From assembly GCA_012520655.1 (NCBI GenBank), contig JAAYNW010000033.1:1-64000 (forward strand): 64,000 bases of DNA. Reading direction: 5' to 3'. Below are positions 1 through 9,709 of the stretch, in pieces (within the stretch, counting starts at the first letter, position 1; every line of letters begins with the position of its first letter). The position numbers were made by a program, and so were the translations under genes. A model generated the notes under the pieces. It searched no databases and was not told where the DNA came from. It saw only the letters and a list, made by a program, of their open reading frames with translations. Source of the DNA: Clostridiales bacterium (GTDB taxonomy: Bacteria > Bacillota > Clostridia > Lachnospirales > Lachnospiraceae).

Positions 1-956
1 AGAAGAAAATGTCCGTCAAATACATATTCATCCATAAGGCCGCCAAAAAAGCAAAGCCTATCCGCTGTATTGGCAGAGTTCAAAAACTCCGTTGCCGCTC
101 CCGTTCCCCGGTATCCTCTGAAAATATGTTTAAGAGAGGCCGGATAACTCATGACTGCCATCCCTATGGAAACCACGAGACTAAGTCCGTATCGGAAGCA
201 ATTCATCAGATTCCTGTCACGCCATAATAACCATATACAGAATCCCACCGCCGTAAAAAACAGGAATATAATATAATAATATTGTGTCAGAAAGCCCAAA
301 TAACTTACAAGCATAAGGGGAAGAAGAAATCTGTGAAAACGCATATCTCCTTTTTTCATCGCCCATACATGAAGGCAGGCACAAAGAAGTACGAACAACG
401 TCAGCCATTCATACATTCTTATAAAAAGAACTCCCGAAATAATAACCGCATTAAAACCATGCGCTGCGCTTACAAGAAAAGTAAGAGTTTTATTTTTGTT
501 CGTTACCGTATTAGTAAGCCATGCCAACAGAATAAAATTAACGATATATGCGAATAAATTTACGCCGATACCCAACCATTTGCTAAATACCCCGGGAAAC
601 AGCGAGCATGCAGTATGTAGGAGAAAATAGAAAAAAGGCGGATGCACATCCCATGACTGCACAGTAGCCACCAATCCATAATTAAAGCCTTCCCCCTCAA
701 GCACAACAAACTCATTGCGGTAAGTATCCTTATCCATCCATTCCCTATCCGGTTCGAACAATCCCGCAGTACGGTTTGAAGAATAAAAAGAGTAATATTC
801 ATCCTCATGAAAGCCTGCCTTCCGGCCGCCATAGTAAAGTACCAGAAGAACCTGCAGGCACAATAGAACGAGCATGCTTAATTGCCATGCATATTTTCCA
901 ATATTCTTTTTATCGTTAATCTTGCATTCTTTTTTTGTCATACCGGTTTCCGCCAT
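1..956 (-). CDS. GT39-like membrane glycosyltransferase (partial, 3' end outside window)
   Basis: An open frame starts at ATG 954-956 and runs without a stop to the left edge, giving about 318 residues. After one N-terminal membrane segment (about residues 22-42) comes the loop motif HEDEYYSF and later the motif WDVHPPFF. Acidic residues in the first extracellular loop and a HPP motif are typical of GT-C (PMT/ArnT/GT39-like) enzymes, which move a sugar from a lipid-phosphate donor outside the membrane. Several more hydrophobic segments follow. It begins 5 bp after the upstream GT2 gene stops, so it is the promoter-distal part of the polysaccharide operon. The family call is from motif layout only; the acceptor is unknown. 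Confidence 0.7.
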   Translation of the reverse strand, partial: MAETGMTKKECKINDKKNIGKYAWQLSMLVLLCLQVLLVLYYGGRKAGFHEDEYYSFYSSNRTAGLFEPDREWMDKDTYRNEFVVLEGEGFNYGLVATVQSWDVHPPFFYFLLHTACSLFPGVFSKWLGIGVNLFAYIVNFILLAWLTNTVTNKNKTLTFLVSAAHGFNAVIISGVLFIRMYEWLTLFVLLCACLHVWAMKKGDMRFHRFLLPLMLVSYLGFLTQYYYIIFLFFTAVGFCIWLLWRDRNLMNCFRYGLSLVVSIGMAVMSYPASLKHIFRGYRGTGAATEFLNSANTADRLCFFGGLMDEYVFDGHFL

Positions 957-961
957 ATATT

Positions 962-1963
962 TTATTTCCTCATCTTCAGTCCATGCAGCTTCCGCACCGA
1001 CTTAGGCGCAACGGTGAGAAGCAGGAGGTATATTTTATTCTTTGCCGTGAGATAAGGGTTCTTAATCGTATCCGCCGCATGGGCGCGCAAATATCTTTTA
1101 ACCGACTGGTAGAATTCATCCTCACCGGTCATTTGGGAAATAGGAATATGAAGCATATAATCCAATCTTTGATACAGCCCAAACCGGATAGCTTCCTTTT
1201 TTAACGCAGGATATTTGTCATCTACCAGTTTTTCTGCCATATCCGCATTATTTACAATATCGATAAATACCCTTGAAAACTCATCCTTTGTTTTCTTTCT
1301 CGTATTGCTTCCAATCCGGTAAAACACGTGATAATATTGCTCAGGGACAATTGCGATTCCCCCTGTCTCTTCAAGCATATTCACCAGGAGATGGAAGTCT
1401 TCATTCAATACGCCTTCGGGAAACCGGCGGTTTTCAAACAAGCTTTTATCCGCAAGTTTCGTACAAAAAGAACAGTCCCCCTTATGCAACAGCAATTCCC
1501 GCATAAACATTTCGGACTGACATATATAAGTTTCTTTCGGCGGTTCGCATACATCGGGAAGCTTTTTCCCGCTCTCATCAATCTCATCCCGCGAGACTTG
1601 CGCAATGCGGACTCCATATTTCTCAATACACTCCATCAATCTCTCATACATCCGGCTGTCAATGAAATCATCGCTGTCCACAAAACCGATCCACTTCCCC
1701 TTGGCGACATTTATTCCCAGATTCCGCGCGGAAGATGAGCCTCCGTTTCCTTTGTGGAATACTTTAATCCTTCCGTCGTTCGCAGCAAGTTCATCCACCA
1801 GTTTTTCCGTTCCGTCATCGGAACCGTCATCAACAAGTATAATCTCCAGATTAGAATATGTCTGACCGCATATTGACTCCACGCATCTGGGAAGATAATC
1901 CGCGATATTATAAACAGGAACAATAATGCTGACCAAATCCTGCTGTTTCTTTCCAATCTCCAC
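962..1963 (-). CDS. Family 2 glycosyltransferase
   Basis: A 333-residue GT-A fold glycosyltransferase. The N-terminus has the GT2 signature SIIVPVYNIADYL followed by LVDDGSDDGT, and the metal-binding motif is VDSDDF near residue 95. It resembles the CpsI/CpsJ/EpsJ group, which adds a sugar to a lipid-linked repeat unit on the cytoplasmic membrane face. The C-terminal third has no clear membrane segment. It sits between a GT4 gene (45 bp upstream) and the membrane glycosyltransferase at the left edge (5 bp downstream). Donor and acceptor sugars cannot be read from sequence. Confidence 0.88.
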   Translation of the reverse strand: MEIGKKQQDLVSIIVPVYNIADYLPRCVESICGQTYSNLEIILVDDGSDDGTEKLVDELAANDGRIKVFHKGNGGSSSARNLGINVAKGKWIGFVDSDDFIDSRMYERLMECIEKYGVRIAQVSRDEIDESGKKLPDVCEPPKETYICQSEMFMRELLLHKGDCSFCTKLADKSLFENRRFPEGVLNEDFHLLVNMLEETGGIAIVPEQYYHVFYRIGSNTRKKTKDEFSRVFIDIVNNADMAEKLVDDKYPALKKEAIRFGLYQRLDYMLHIPISQMTGEDEFYQSVKRYLRAHAADTIKNPYLTAKNKIYLLLLTVAPKSVRKLHGLKMRK

Positions 1964-2007
1964 TTTTCTGTCTCCAATCCTTATTCCCCATATGCCAGGG
2001 TATCTAT

Positions 2008-3192
2008 CTACAGCTTGTGCCTTATCACTTTTTCATACATCTTTCCCGGTGCAATGACCGGTGCCGGACTTAACGGTCCTTCCTTTGCCGGAATCACTTT
2101 CCCATCTATGAAATCTCCGCAAAAGCGAAGGAGCTCCTTTGCCGCATACTCTGCGTTCCACTTGCCTACAATGGTATTGTAGGCTTCTTTTCCCAGCTTC
2201 TTTCTCAACTCCGGATTTTCTACCAGTTTTTTCACCTGTACGGAAAAGTCTTCATAGGAGCCGTTCCTATACACCAGGCCATTCTCTCCATGTTTTATCA
2301 GAAATGGGACTGCACCTGCTTCCACATTGGCCACTACGGCGCAGCCGCTGTTCATCGCTTCATTGACAACAGCTCCCCATCCTTCCAGATAATTGCTCGT
2401 AAACAGATGAATATGACATTTTTCCATGATCTTTCTGACATTTTTCGGTTCTGTATATCCGTAAAAGGTAAAATATTCTTCCAAATCATTCTCGGTTACC
2501 CTGCGTTTCAATTCTTCATCCATTTCTCCGCTTCCGACCATGTGAATATGAAAACTTTTGTTCTCATTTTTCAATTCTTCCGCTATTCTTACCGCATATT
2601 CCGGATGCTTCAAAGGCATAAACCGACCAGCCCACACGATATCGGCTCTTCCGGTATCCTCCTTTAATTTCTCCAGTTCTCCCTCCGTATATATAACCGT
2701 TTCCGGGAAATAACCGAAACGCAACAGCTTATCCGGATATGCTCTTATTATATGAAAGTCCGAAGCCACGTACGCCCCCGCACACAAGAGACATACCGGT
2801 GCCTTTCGGTACTTCGTATGCTCCTTGTATTTCCGCAGCAGACCTCTGGGCGAAATGGCTTTCCACTGGCCTTCCCTATACAGCCTCTCGCTCACTCGGA
2901 TTGTAGGCTTCCCAGCTTCCAAACGTTCTGAAATGATATCTTCACGCCCCGTCCAGCCAAAAATCACGATATCGCTTTCCATAATCAATTCGCGACATTC
3001 TTTTTCTTGCTTATACCAGCAACGCACATACGGCAGCTTGTCGATATCCACACTCCACCCCATAGCGACACGTTCCGTTTCCATCGGTTCGGTCTGTATA
3101 AAATGATATCCTTCTCCTAGCTTTTCATAACATGCATCTGAAAAAGGAATCTGATGATGATTGATATAATTGGATACGAAAGTAACCGTCAT
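2008..3192 (-). CDS. Family 4 glycosyltransferase
   Basis: A GT-B fold glycosyltransferase of about 394 residues. The C-terminal half has the GT4 retaining signature: EGWGAVVNEAMNSGCAVVA, with the E-x7-E pair, then GAVPFLIKHGENGLVY. The N-terminal half begins with [16 protein letters not shown], a typical GT4 first strand. I place the start at ATG 3192 because GGGAG lies 8 bp upstream; an in-frame TTG at 3198 is an alternative. The gene overlaps or abuts the upstream GT4 stop at 3189, so translation is probably coupled. It builds the exopolysaccharide repeat unit; sugar specificity is unknown. Confidence 0.88.
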   Translation of the reverse strand: MTVTFVSNYINHHQIPFSDACYEKLGEGYHFIQTEPMETERVAMGWSVDIDKLPYVRCWYKQEKECRELIMESDIVIFGWTGREDIISERLEAGKPTIRVSERLYREGQWKAISPRGLLRKYKEHTKYRKAPVCLLCAGAYVASDFHIIRAYPDKLLRFGYFPETVIYTEGELEKLKEDTGRADIVWAGRFMPLKHPEYAVRIAEELKNENKSFHIHMVGSGEMDEELKRRVTENDLEEYFTFYGYTEPKNVRKIMEKCHIHLFTSNYLEGWGAVVNEAMNSGCAVVANVEAGAVPFLIKHGENGLVYRNGSYEDFSVQVKKLVENPELRKKLGKEAYNTIVGKWNAEYAAKELLRFCGDFIDGKVIPAKEGPLSPAPVIAPGKMYEKVIRHKL

Positions 3193-4472
3193 ACGCAAAT
3201 CTCCCTGTATATTTCCAAAAGCCTTTCATAATTGGCGTCCGCATCGTGGGCTTTGTGCGCCCGCATTCTCGCCGCCTCCGCTCTGCTGTCAGCTTCCCCG
3301 GGGTTTGTCCACACGCAGAGCACTGCCTCCGCCAGCTTATCCACATCGCCCGGAGCGTATAGGATTCCTTCTTTTCCATCTTCTATCATGCTGGGAATCC
3401 CCCCGGTCCGCGCCGCCACAACCGGCACCCCGAGAAGCATGGCTTCTCCCATAGAATTGGGGGAATTCTCCAAAGAAGAAGGACACACAAATACGCTGCT
3501 TTTTAAAAATTGCTCTTTCATCTCTTCCGCCGAAAGCTTGCCGAGTATCTTCACTTTATCCTTCAGCTGATATTTATTCACCAGCTCCAGCAAGTATTTC
3601 CCGTAGGACGATATCTTTATGCGGTCCTTTATCGTTTCATTGCCGGTAATACTGTTTCCCGCCACATAGATGCAGGCATCCGGATATTCGGATAGTATCT
3701 TCGGCATTGCCCGTAGCACATAGTGGAATCCCTTTAGCGGATAGTCTCCCTGGCTTAAAAAAATACTGTGAGAAACGCACTCTTCCCTCTTCCAGCTTCC
3801 GGTGTAGAACGGCGAACGCATTGTCTCGTTCATATGGTAATACGCCGCATGTTCATTGATTTTCTTCGTTTCTTCCTTGTCAAACAGAGTTCTACCCGTA
3901 ATATTGCCTGCTTTTCGCAAGGCTTCCTTTTCATATTCCCCTCGAACCTTGAACTTTTCCTGTTGTTTTCTGATGCTGTCTTTTTTCAATCTATCCCGCA
4001 ATGTCGCTCTATTTTGCACGTATTCGGGAAGATCTGCCATATAAGCCTCCGCACAGGCAAAGCAAAGCCCTTGTATGCCTATCAGTATTCTTTCCGGCCG
4101 TCGAAAAGCTCTTGTCATTGCAAGAGTGTGCGGGAATTCCGTTCCGAAAATATGCACTGCATCGGGTCTAAAATCCTCTAGGATTTCCAAGAAACGTCGT
4201 TCCATGCCCGCATCATACCTTTCCGGTGCCGCAAGCTCCTCTTCAAAAGCATAGCAAACAGTATTTCCCAGCTTCCATCGTCCCTTTTGCTCCTGAAGCT
4301 TTCCCTGAAGCTTTTTTACCGGAAAGCAGATTCCCAATTCGATTTGCAGCCTATCGTCCTCAGCTATGCGTCCGTATATCCCCGTCAGCCACCCTTCTCT
4401 GTTGCTGTATGACTGTCCGATACTTTCCGCAATTGCCGGAAGCATGATGTTACACAACCATAATATTCTCAT
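3189..4472 (-). CDS. Family 4 glycosyltransferase
   Basis: A GT-B fold enzyme of about 427 residues. The C-terminal nucleotide-sugar domain shows [20 protein letters not shown] with the E-x7-E-type spacing, followed by an EDGKEGILY loop. The N-terminal half carries [14 protein letters not shown] and a long charged stretch around residues 160-215 ([21 protein letters not shown]) that looks helical. The start at ATG 4472 is chosen for GGAG 7 bp upstream; a GTG at 4478 overlaps the preceding TGA. It is the second of two adjacent GT4 genes, which are not close copies of each other. Cytoplasmic, probably membrane-associated repeat-unit assembly. Confidence 0.87.
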   Translation of the reverse strand: MRILWLCNIMLPAIAESIGQSYSNREGWLTGIYGRIAEDDRLQIELGICFPVKKLQGKLQEQKGRWKLGNTVCYAFEEELAAPERYDAGMERRFLEILEDFRPDAVHIFGTEFPHTLAMTRAFRRPERILIGIQGLCFACAEAYMADLPEYVQNRATLRDRLKKDSIRKQQEKFKVRGEYEKEALRKAGNITGRTLFDKEETKKINEHAAYYHMNETMRSPFYTGSWKREECVSHSIFLSQGDYPLKGFHYVLRAMPKILSEYPDACIYVAGNSITGNETIKDRIKISSYGKYLLELVNKYQLKDKVKILGKLSAEEMKEQFLKSSVFVCPSSLENSPNSMGEAMLLGVPVVAARTGGIPSMIEDGKEGILYAPGDVDKLAEAVLCVWTNPGEADSRAEAARMRAHKAHDADANYERLLEIYREICV

Positions 4473-4474
4473 TC

Positions 4475-5287
4475 TCACTCTCCATGACCGCTCCTATATG
4501 CAAAAGCTTTTATTTTATTATAAAAACGAGCCGTCGCCTTATTGCGCGCCAACCACGTCCGCAGCGGGGCAAACGACAAAAGCATAATCATACGGTACTT
4601 GAATACCTGCCCTCCGGACATATATTTTCTTACAATCTCTTTATGTTCTTCCTTGGACTTCCTTCGATTCTCCTTCGTCTCCGAAAAACCGCCGCCTTCA
4701 TAGTCTGCGACCAGAAAAGGCATATAGACCGTCTTTGCCTTCCCTTCAAAAAAGCACCAGAGGAAATGTTCATAATCCGCTCTCACCCGATATTTCAAAT
4801 CGAACTTCTTCTGTCTCATCAGCTCTGACGCATAGAAACAAGCCTGATGACAAGGTACGTTCCTGTAGCATGCAAACGCGTCCATATGAGGATTGGAGCT
4901 TACCTTTTCCCCGGTCATCCTTTCTAAAATATCGCCGTAAAAAACAGCTTTTCCTTTCACTGAACTTTCTTCTATTTGCCCTGCAGTTCTTTGAAGCACG
5001 CCCTCATCATAGAAAATATCTCCGCAGTTTAAAAAGTAAACATAATCGCCGCTTACTTTATCCACCGCCTGGTTCATCGCATCATAAATTCCTGTATCCT
5101 TCAGGCAGTAAACCTTTATTCTCTCATCCTCAGGAAGCGTTTCGAGTGAACCATCCTTCGAAAGCCCATCCTTTACAATAATTTCATAGTTATCGTATGT
5201 TTGTTTCCTGATATTCTTTATTGTCTTCTTAAGTCGTTCCCCTTCGTTCAGGCAGACCACAACAATACTGAACATTACCTGTCCCAT
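4475..5287 (-). CDS. Family 2 glycosyltransferase (WcaE-like)
   Basis: A 270-residue GT2 enzyme. It opens with FSIVVVCLNEGERLKKTI, then IIVKDGLSKDGS, and has FLNCGD in place of a canonical DxD motif, a pattern shared with WcaE/colanic-acid-type GT2 proteins. The C-terminus is basic and partly hydrophobic, which fits membrane association. GGAG 5 bp before ATG 5287 supports the start. Its stop overlaps the possible GTG start of the following GT4 gene, so the two are translationally coupled. Likely adds one sugar of the repeat unit; donor unknown. Confidence 0.85.
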   Translation of the reverse strand: MGQVMFSIVVVCLNEGERLKKTIKNIRKQTYDNYEIIVKDGLSKDGSLETLPEDERIKVYCLKDTGIYDAMNQAVDKVSGDYVYFLNCGDIFYDEGVLQRTAGQIEESSVKGKAVFYGDILERMTGEKVSSNPHMDAFACYRNVPCHQACFYASELMRQKKFDLKYRVRADYEHFLWCFFEGKAKTVYMPFLVADYEGGGFSETKENRRKSKEEHKEIVRKYMSGGQVFKYRMIMLLSFAPLRTWLARNKATARFYNKIKAFAYRSGHGE

Positions 5288-5297
5288 AAGTTCTCCT

Positions 5298-6410
5298 TTA
5301 ATTTAAATCCGACAGAATCGGCACCATGTCATGAAACATAAAGGTCTGATACGGCAATACACGGATGCCGTCATCCCCTGCCCTCATTAAGTAAAGCACG
5401 AAATATCCTACTGCCGCCAAAGCTATCGCTATACTAAAGAATCTTTTCTGCCGCTTATCCGGTATCTTCATAACAATTGCAGGAATAAAAAGTATCTGCG
5501 TTATGTTAAGATAATACCCGATTCTCGTAATGATCGGCAGGAAAGAGCAGCAAGCATACAGCACCAAGGCGCCCAAGTTACAATAGAAATAAAAACGATT
5601 TCTCGTGCTGTCTTTTACTGCCTGTTTATAATACAGCAAAGATAAGACGAGGACTCCCGCACACCTTAAAATATTGAACCAGCTGACGCCGCCCTCCAAA
5701 TATTCCGTGTCCGCATAAGAGGGATATAAAAATACTACCACCTTTAAATAAAAGTTCTGTAAAAAGAAAAAGGTGGTGCAGAAAACAGCCATTAGCGCAA
5801 GCTGCCACCTTTTCCACGGCAGGGTAGCAAGAAAATACAACGGGATAATTACCAATAATGATTTATGAAAGGTCGCCCCTAAAAGAACCAATAAAATAAA
5901 CTTTCCCCATTCCCTGCGCAGCACATACTTTATAGAGTATAACGCGAGGGCGAGAGCAAAATAATAACGTACCGTGTTAAAAGTGTGAAAGTAAAACCCA
6001 AACGCCATAAATAAAAAAAAGCTGAAACCGAAGCTGTCACTCTGTTCATATATGGCTTTTAAAAAGAATAAAATCGTAAAAAAAGCAAATACCGCAAAAA
6101 CCAGCAGGAAATTCTCATATCCCGATATATCATATAATACCGTTACCAGTGCATTAAACCCTATTTCAGTAGGCACATAATCATATGCGTCACTGGCAAT
6201 CAGATGCATAAACTCCACATATTTGGCATAATCGTTGCCAACATTCAGTCTGCAGGCGGATACTGCAAATAAAATGGTAAAAATGGAAAACAGGCACAGC
6301 CCGTTCAAAGCCTGCTGCCTGCTCAAATTATTTTCTCCGTATATCGGCATAACCCGGACTGCAAAAGCCAGCAGTACCGTTATGACCACAATCGCTATAT
6401 AAAGAATCAT
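5298..6410 (-). CDS. EpsG-family polysaccharide polymerase
   Basis: A 370-residue polytopic membrane protein with about ten hydrophobic segments. Motifs typical of the EpsG family are present: NVGNDYAKYVEFM near residue 56, EIGFNAL, and FNTVRYYFALALALYS near residue 145. EpsG proteins act as Wzy-like polymerases that join lipid-linked repeat units on the outer membrane face. It overlaps the upstream glycosyltransferase by 4 bp (ATGA) and lies 10 bp ahead of the next GT2, in the middle of the operon. It is the only polymerase candidate in the window; no Wzx-type flippase is seen, and that gene may lie beyond the left edge. Confidence 0.85.
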   Translation of the reverse strand: MILYIAIVVITVLLAFAVRVMPIYGENNLSRQQALNGLCLFSIFTILFAVSACRLNVGNDYAKYVEFMHLIASDAYDYVPTEIGFNALVTVLYDISGYENFLLVFAVFAFFTILFFLKAIYEQSDSFGFSFFLFMAFGFYFHTFNTVRYYFALALALYSIKYVLRREWGKFILLVLLGATFHKSLLVIIPLYFLATLPWKRWQLALMAVFCTTFFFLQNFYLKVVVFLYPSYADTEYLEGGVSWFNILRCAGVLVLSLLYYKQAVKDSTRNRFYFYCNLGALVLYACCSFLPIITRIGYYLNITQILFIPAIVMKIPDKRQKRFFSIAIALAAVGYFVLYLMRAGDDGIRVLPYQTFMFHDMVPILSDLN

Positions 6411-7180
6411 GCTTTATGAACCCCTTCCCGCATCCACTTATACGCCTGTTTCCAATCGATTTCCCTACACATCTCATCCCTATGTGCAAGCAAAAACCTC
6501 AGGGAAAAAGGAATCGCCATCCTTCCGTATAAATAGCGGTACAACACTCCTCTGTCCTTAAAAAATTTCTCGTTATATCCATGGAACCATGTGGATTCCC
6601 GTTCTATTTCTTCTCCGATTACGATAGGAGAAGCATATATCCGCAGCCCCGCCTTTAAACAATCTCTCAGAAAAAGGCTGTCCTCTCCGTTGCTGTATCT
6701 TGCTCCGCCGCCAAAAAGGAGCGAAAAACTCACATTTGCGCTATGAAGCGCCTCAGTCTTGGCCGCGATACTATATGCCGGGTATCTGCCATAATTATAC
6801 CAACGTACTCTCTTCTCCGTTTCATTCCAATATGTCTTCCTGGCCGGCGCTACCGTTACGTTGAACAGAAGGATATCCGCATCTTTTTTCTTGCTGAATT
6901 CTTCTTCTATTTTTTTCGCATATCCCGTTTCGTATACGATATCTTCATCCGCAAAAATGCATATATCCGCATCCGCACGCATGAGAGCCGTGTTCCTGCT
7001 AAGTCCCACGCCCTTTTCCTTCAGGCTGTAGCACTGCACCTTCCACCCCTTATGCTCATATTCATCATAGGCAAACCTTTGGCACTGATTAATAATGATA
7101 GCATCCGTTTCTATATTCATTTTATCTGCCAGCGTCAGGACTTCCTGATTCACTGCGGAAACCAGCATCTGCAATTTCAT
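6407..7180 (-). CDS. Glycosyltransferase, family 2-like
   Basis: A 257-residue protein with a GT-A-like layout but weak GT2 similarity at its N-terminus. Visible motifs are GVGLSRNTALMRA near residue 60, FADEDIVY near residue 77 (a DxD-type site) and SNGEDSLFL near residue 165, equivalent to the ED catalytic region of GT2/GT7 enzymes. The C-terminus is rich in aromatic and basic residues. It overlaps epsG-like by 4 bp and follows the chain-length gene by 13 bp. It probably transfers one sugar of the repeat unit; substrate unknown. Confidence 0.75.
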   Translation of the reverse strand: MKLQMLVSAVNQEVLTLADKMNIETDAIIINQCQRFAYDEYEHKGWKVQCYSLKEKGVGLSRNTALMRADADICIFADEDIVYETGYAKKIEEEFSKKKDADILLFNVTVAPARKTYWNETEKRVRWYNYGRYPAYSIAAKTEALHSANVSFSLLFGGGARYSNGEDSLFLRDCLKAGLRIYASPIVIGEEIERESTWFHGYNEKFFKDRGVLYRYLYGRMAIPFSLRFLLAHRDEMCREIDWKQAYKWMREGVHKA

Positions 7181-7193
7181 TCTCGGCTCCTGT

Positions 7194-8279
7194 CTATTTC
7201 CTGTTTTGAGGCTTCTTACACATATAATACTTCTTCAAAAAGCGAACATCCGCTTCCACAATCAATATGCCGAGCAACTTACAATCCTGCTTTTTTAGGT
7301 TGCTGACAGTACGTTCAATGAGTTTTCCGTTTCTTCTGCCATAGCGTACAATTAAGAGAACCCCATCCGTGTTCCGGGCTCTTTCATATCCCTCCGGCGA
7401 ATCCTCCGGCAATTCCACAAGGATATTCTCACAGTTGCCCGGCAGCTTTTCCGTACTGAGAATCTTCTCCATCGTCAGCTTCGCATTCTTGGCATCTTCT
7501 TTATAATCCACACTCATAAAGGATATTTTCTTCAAATTTCTGCATAAGTAAGTATAGTTCGATAAAAATTCATTACCATAGCTCTGAAAGGTTCCTGCCT
7601 CTCCCGCCGTAAATATGCCGAATACGGGCAGTCCAAACTGTTTTTCCGCATCCGTTTCCACGTAAACGGAATCATCCAGCACATAATACAAAGCCATAGA
7701 TATCAAAACAATGAAAAGCATTACGACAGCCCCGGTTACCGCCGCACTTACCGTACGGTCCTCCCACATAATCTGCTCCGGCCCCACCGTGCTGTAAATC
7801 TCTATACTGCTGAACAACTCATCCGTTTCTCCAAGGTGAACGAGGGATGCCTGTACCGCCTCCATAATCTGTGCCGTCAGCTCGGGATAGCCTGTCGTTA
7901 CTGTTATGGTAAGCAGACGGATATCCGATAAAATCTCCGCTTTCGTCGCAGCAGCCACTTGCTCCCTGCTTATATTGGTCGGCAATTCCTCCATCGCATA
8001 ATTTAGAATAGGATCAGTATCCAACAAATCATTCCATGTATACCCGTTATAAGAAAGCTCATTAAAGTCTTCCGGCTCACAATTAAAATTCAAATATATC
8101 TTCGATACCGACTGATATTCTTTCTCAGCCGCAAATACAAAATGTGCAATGAGATAAATTCCGACTCCCAAGACGGCACCTGACGCAATCGCTGCCACGG
8201 CCATCCATGCCTTATCCGCAAAACGCAGGAATACCTTTTTCAAGTCCACCCCTGCCTGCATATACCTTTCATTCTCCAT
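7194..8279 (-). CDS. Polysaccharide chain-length determinant (Wzz/YveK type) with degenerate kinase-like tail
   Basis: A 361-residue polysaccharide co-polymerase. One membrane segment lies near residues 25-52 and a second near 178-200, flanking an extracellular domain, as in Wzz/CpsC/YveK proteins. The cytoplasmic tail after residue 210 resembles the ATPase domain of BY-kinases (CpsD/YwqD): a DGVLLIVRYGR strand and KLLGILIVEAD, which match the CpsD pattern of a hydrophobic strand and G-V-V-L-N. However, no Walker A GxxGxGKST is present and there is no tyrosine cluster. This suggests a built-in pseudo-kinase that controls chain length without phosphorylation. No separate BY-kinase is seen in the window. 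Confidence 0.8.
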   Translation of the reverse strand: MENERYMQAGVDLKKVFLRFADKAWMAVAAIASGAVLGVGIYLIAHFVFAAEKEYQSVSKIYLNFNCEPEDFNELSYNGYTWNDLLDTDPILNYAMEELPTNISREQVAAATKAEILSDIRLLTITVTTGYPELTAQIMEAVQASLVHLGETDELFSSIEIYSTVGPEQIMWEDRTVSAAVTGAVVMLFIVLISMALYYVLDDSVYVETDAEKQFGLPVFGIFTAGEAGTFQSYGNEFLSNYTYLCRNLKKISFMSVDYKEDAKNAKLTMEKILSTEKLPGNCENILVELPEDSPEGYERARNTDGVLLIVRYGRRNGKLIERTVSNLKKQDCKLLGILIVEADVRFLKKYYMCKKPQNRK

Positions 8280-8307
8280 TTCAATTACCTTTCACATAAA
8301 CCTATTC

Positions 8308-9687
8308 CTACTTGTCCTCTTCCTGCCGCAATGCGGTTATCTGTTTGCTATCCACACCCTCCGTGCTTTCCGCACGAAACAGTATCTTCAAGGTGAGCAG
8401 CATCAATTTAATATCCAGCCACACAGTGTAATTCTCGATATAAGCCAGGTCCAGTTTCAGTTTGTCGTAAGGAGTCGTATTATATTTGCCGTAAACCTGC
8501 GCATAACCCGCTAAGCCGGCCTTTACTTTCATCCGGAATACAAACTCCGGCATATCCTCCACATATTGTGCTATAATCTCCGGACGTTCCGGTCTCGGCC
8601 CTATAAACGACATTTCTCCCTTTAAGATATTGAACAGCTGAGGGAGCTCATCGATGCGTACCGCCCTAATAAATTTTCCAATAGGAGTAATCCGGGAATC
8701 GTTTTTTGCCGCCAATCTGGCCACACCGTCCTTTTCCGCATCCACCCGCATACTCCTGAACTTCATGATATAGAATTCCTCTTGATCTCTCGTGCAGCGA
8801 ACCTGCTTGTAGAGCACAGGGCCTCCATCATACAGCTTAATTGCAACTGCCGCAGCGAACATGATAGGGGCGGTTATAACGAGCAAAAGCAAGGAGCAAA
8901 CAATATCTATCAATCTCTTTACCGCTCGCTGCTCCACCGTCAGCGAATATTCTCTTGTCAAAAAGATAGGCGTATCAAAAAAATGCAATTGATCGGAGCC
9001 TTGAATGAGCACATCGGTAATCTTCGGCATCATATATACGCGAATGGATCTCCCGTAGAAAAACTTCAACAGCTTATTTCTTTCCTGGGTGGAAATATCC
9101 CAAAGAACGACAGCATCGTACCGTTTCAAGGCTTCTTCTTCAATCGCCTCAATTCCTTCACTGATATTCATGCATTTTGCGATTTTAAATTTATCTTTTC
9201 TCGTTGCGAACTTATTCAGTATATCATCGATGGCTCTTTCCCCGTATACGAGCAGCATTTCCCGCGGCGGAAATACGCTACGGTAAAAGGTATTGCAGAA
9301 ATATGTCCATATTCCGGATAACAGGAACTGTATTGCCGTCATCTGCAAAATAGGCCCTATGGGAGCCAGCCAGTTTCTCATAAGGGAAATTTGAAAATAA
9401 GAAATCACATTCACTGCCAATAAAGAAAACACTTGCGAGAAAAAAACTTCGGAAGGCTTTAAATATCCTATTTTCAATCCTCCGTAAGTATTTGAAAAAA
9501 AGAATAAAAGAACAAGATAAATGCCGATTATCAAAATGTGGCCATTAATATAGAATTTTAATTTCAATAATACGAGCGGATAATAGCTTGTAAACCAAAA
9601 ATATGCATAAACAGCCGTTTGCAGGCAAAGACCGATCAACGACAGCTGTAATATGATAATTCTCTTCATGGAATCCAAATGTTTCAC
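8308..9687 (-). CDS. Undecaprenyl-phosphate sugar phosphotransferase (initiating enzyme)
   Basis: A 459-residue polyprenyl-phosphate sugar-1-phosphate transferase (WbaP/CpsE/EpsL-type). The N-terminal half has about four or five membrane segments and a Rossmann-like region. The C-terminal catalytic domain starts near residue 250 with KRLIDIVCSLLLL and holds KFRSMR, DELPQLFNILKGEMS and GPRPERP, all characteristic of bacterial sugar transferases. It puts the first sugar phosphate on undecaprenyl phosphate at the cytoplasmic membrane face and so starts repeat-unit assembly. It lies between the chain-length gene and a GT2 gene. The first sugar (glucose, galactose or an N-acetyl sugar) cannot be told. 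Confidence 0.92.
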   Translation of the reverse strand: MKHLDSMKRIIILQLSLIGLCLQTAVYAYFWFTSYYPLVLLKLKFYINGHILIIGIYLVLLFFFSNTYGGLKIGYLKPSEVFFSQVFSLLAVNVISYFQISLMRNWLAPIGPILQMTAIQFLLSGIWTYFCNTFYRSVFPPREMLLVYGERAIDDILNKFATRKDKFKIAKCMNISEGIEAIEEEALKRYDAVVLWDISTQERNKLLKFFYGRSIRVYMMPKITDVLIQGSDQLHFFDTPIFLTREYSLTVEQRAVKRLIDIVCSLLLLVITAPIMFAAAVAIKLYDGGPVLYKQVRCTRDQEEFYIMKFRSMRVDAEKDGVARLAAKNDSRITPIGKFIRAVRIDELPQLFNILKGEMSFIGPRPERPEIIAQYVEDMPEFVFRMKVKAGLAGYAQVYGKYNTTPYDKLKLDLAYIENYTVWLDIKLMLLTLKILFRAESTEGVDSKQITALRQEEDK

Positions 9688-9709
9688 AAATGCACCTCAT
9701 CCCTTATGT

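Noticed and set aside
9-832. Short open frames on both strands at the left edge
   Set aside because: The continuous frame from 956 to 1 with membrane segments and the HEDEYY motif explains this region; the others are shadows.
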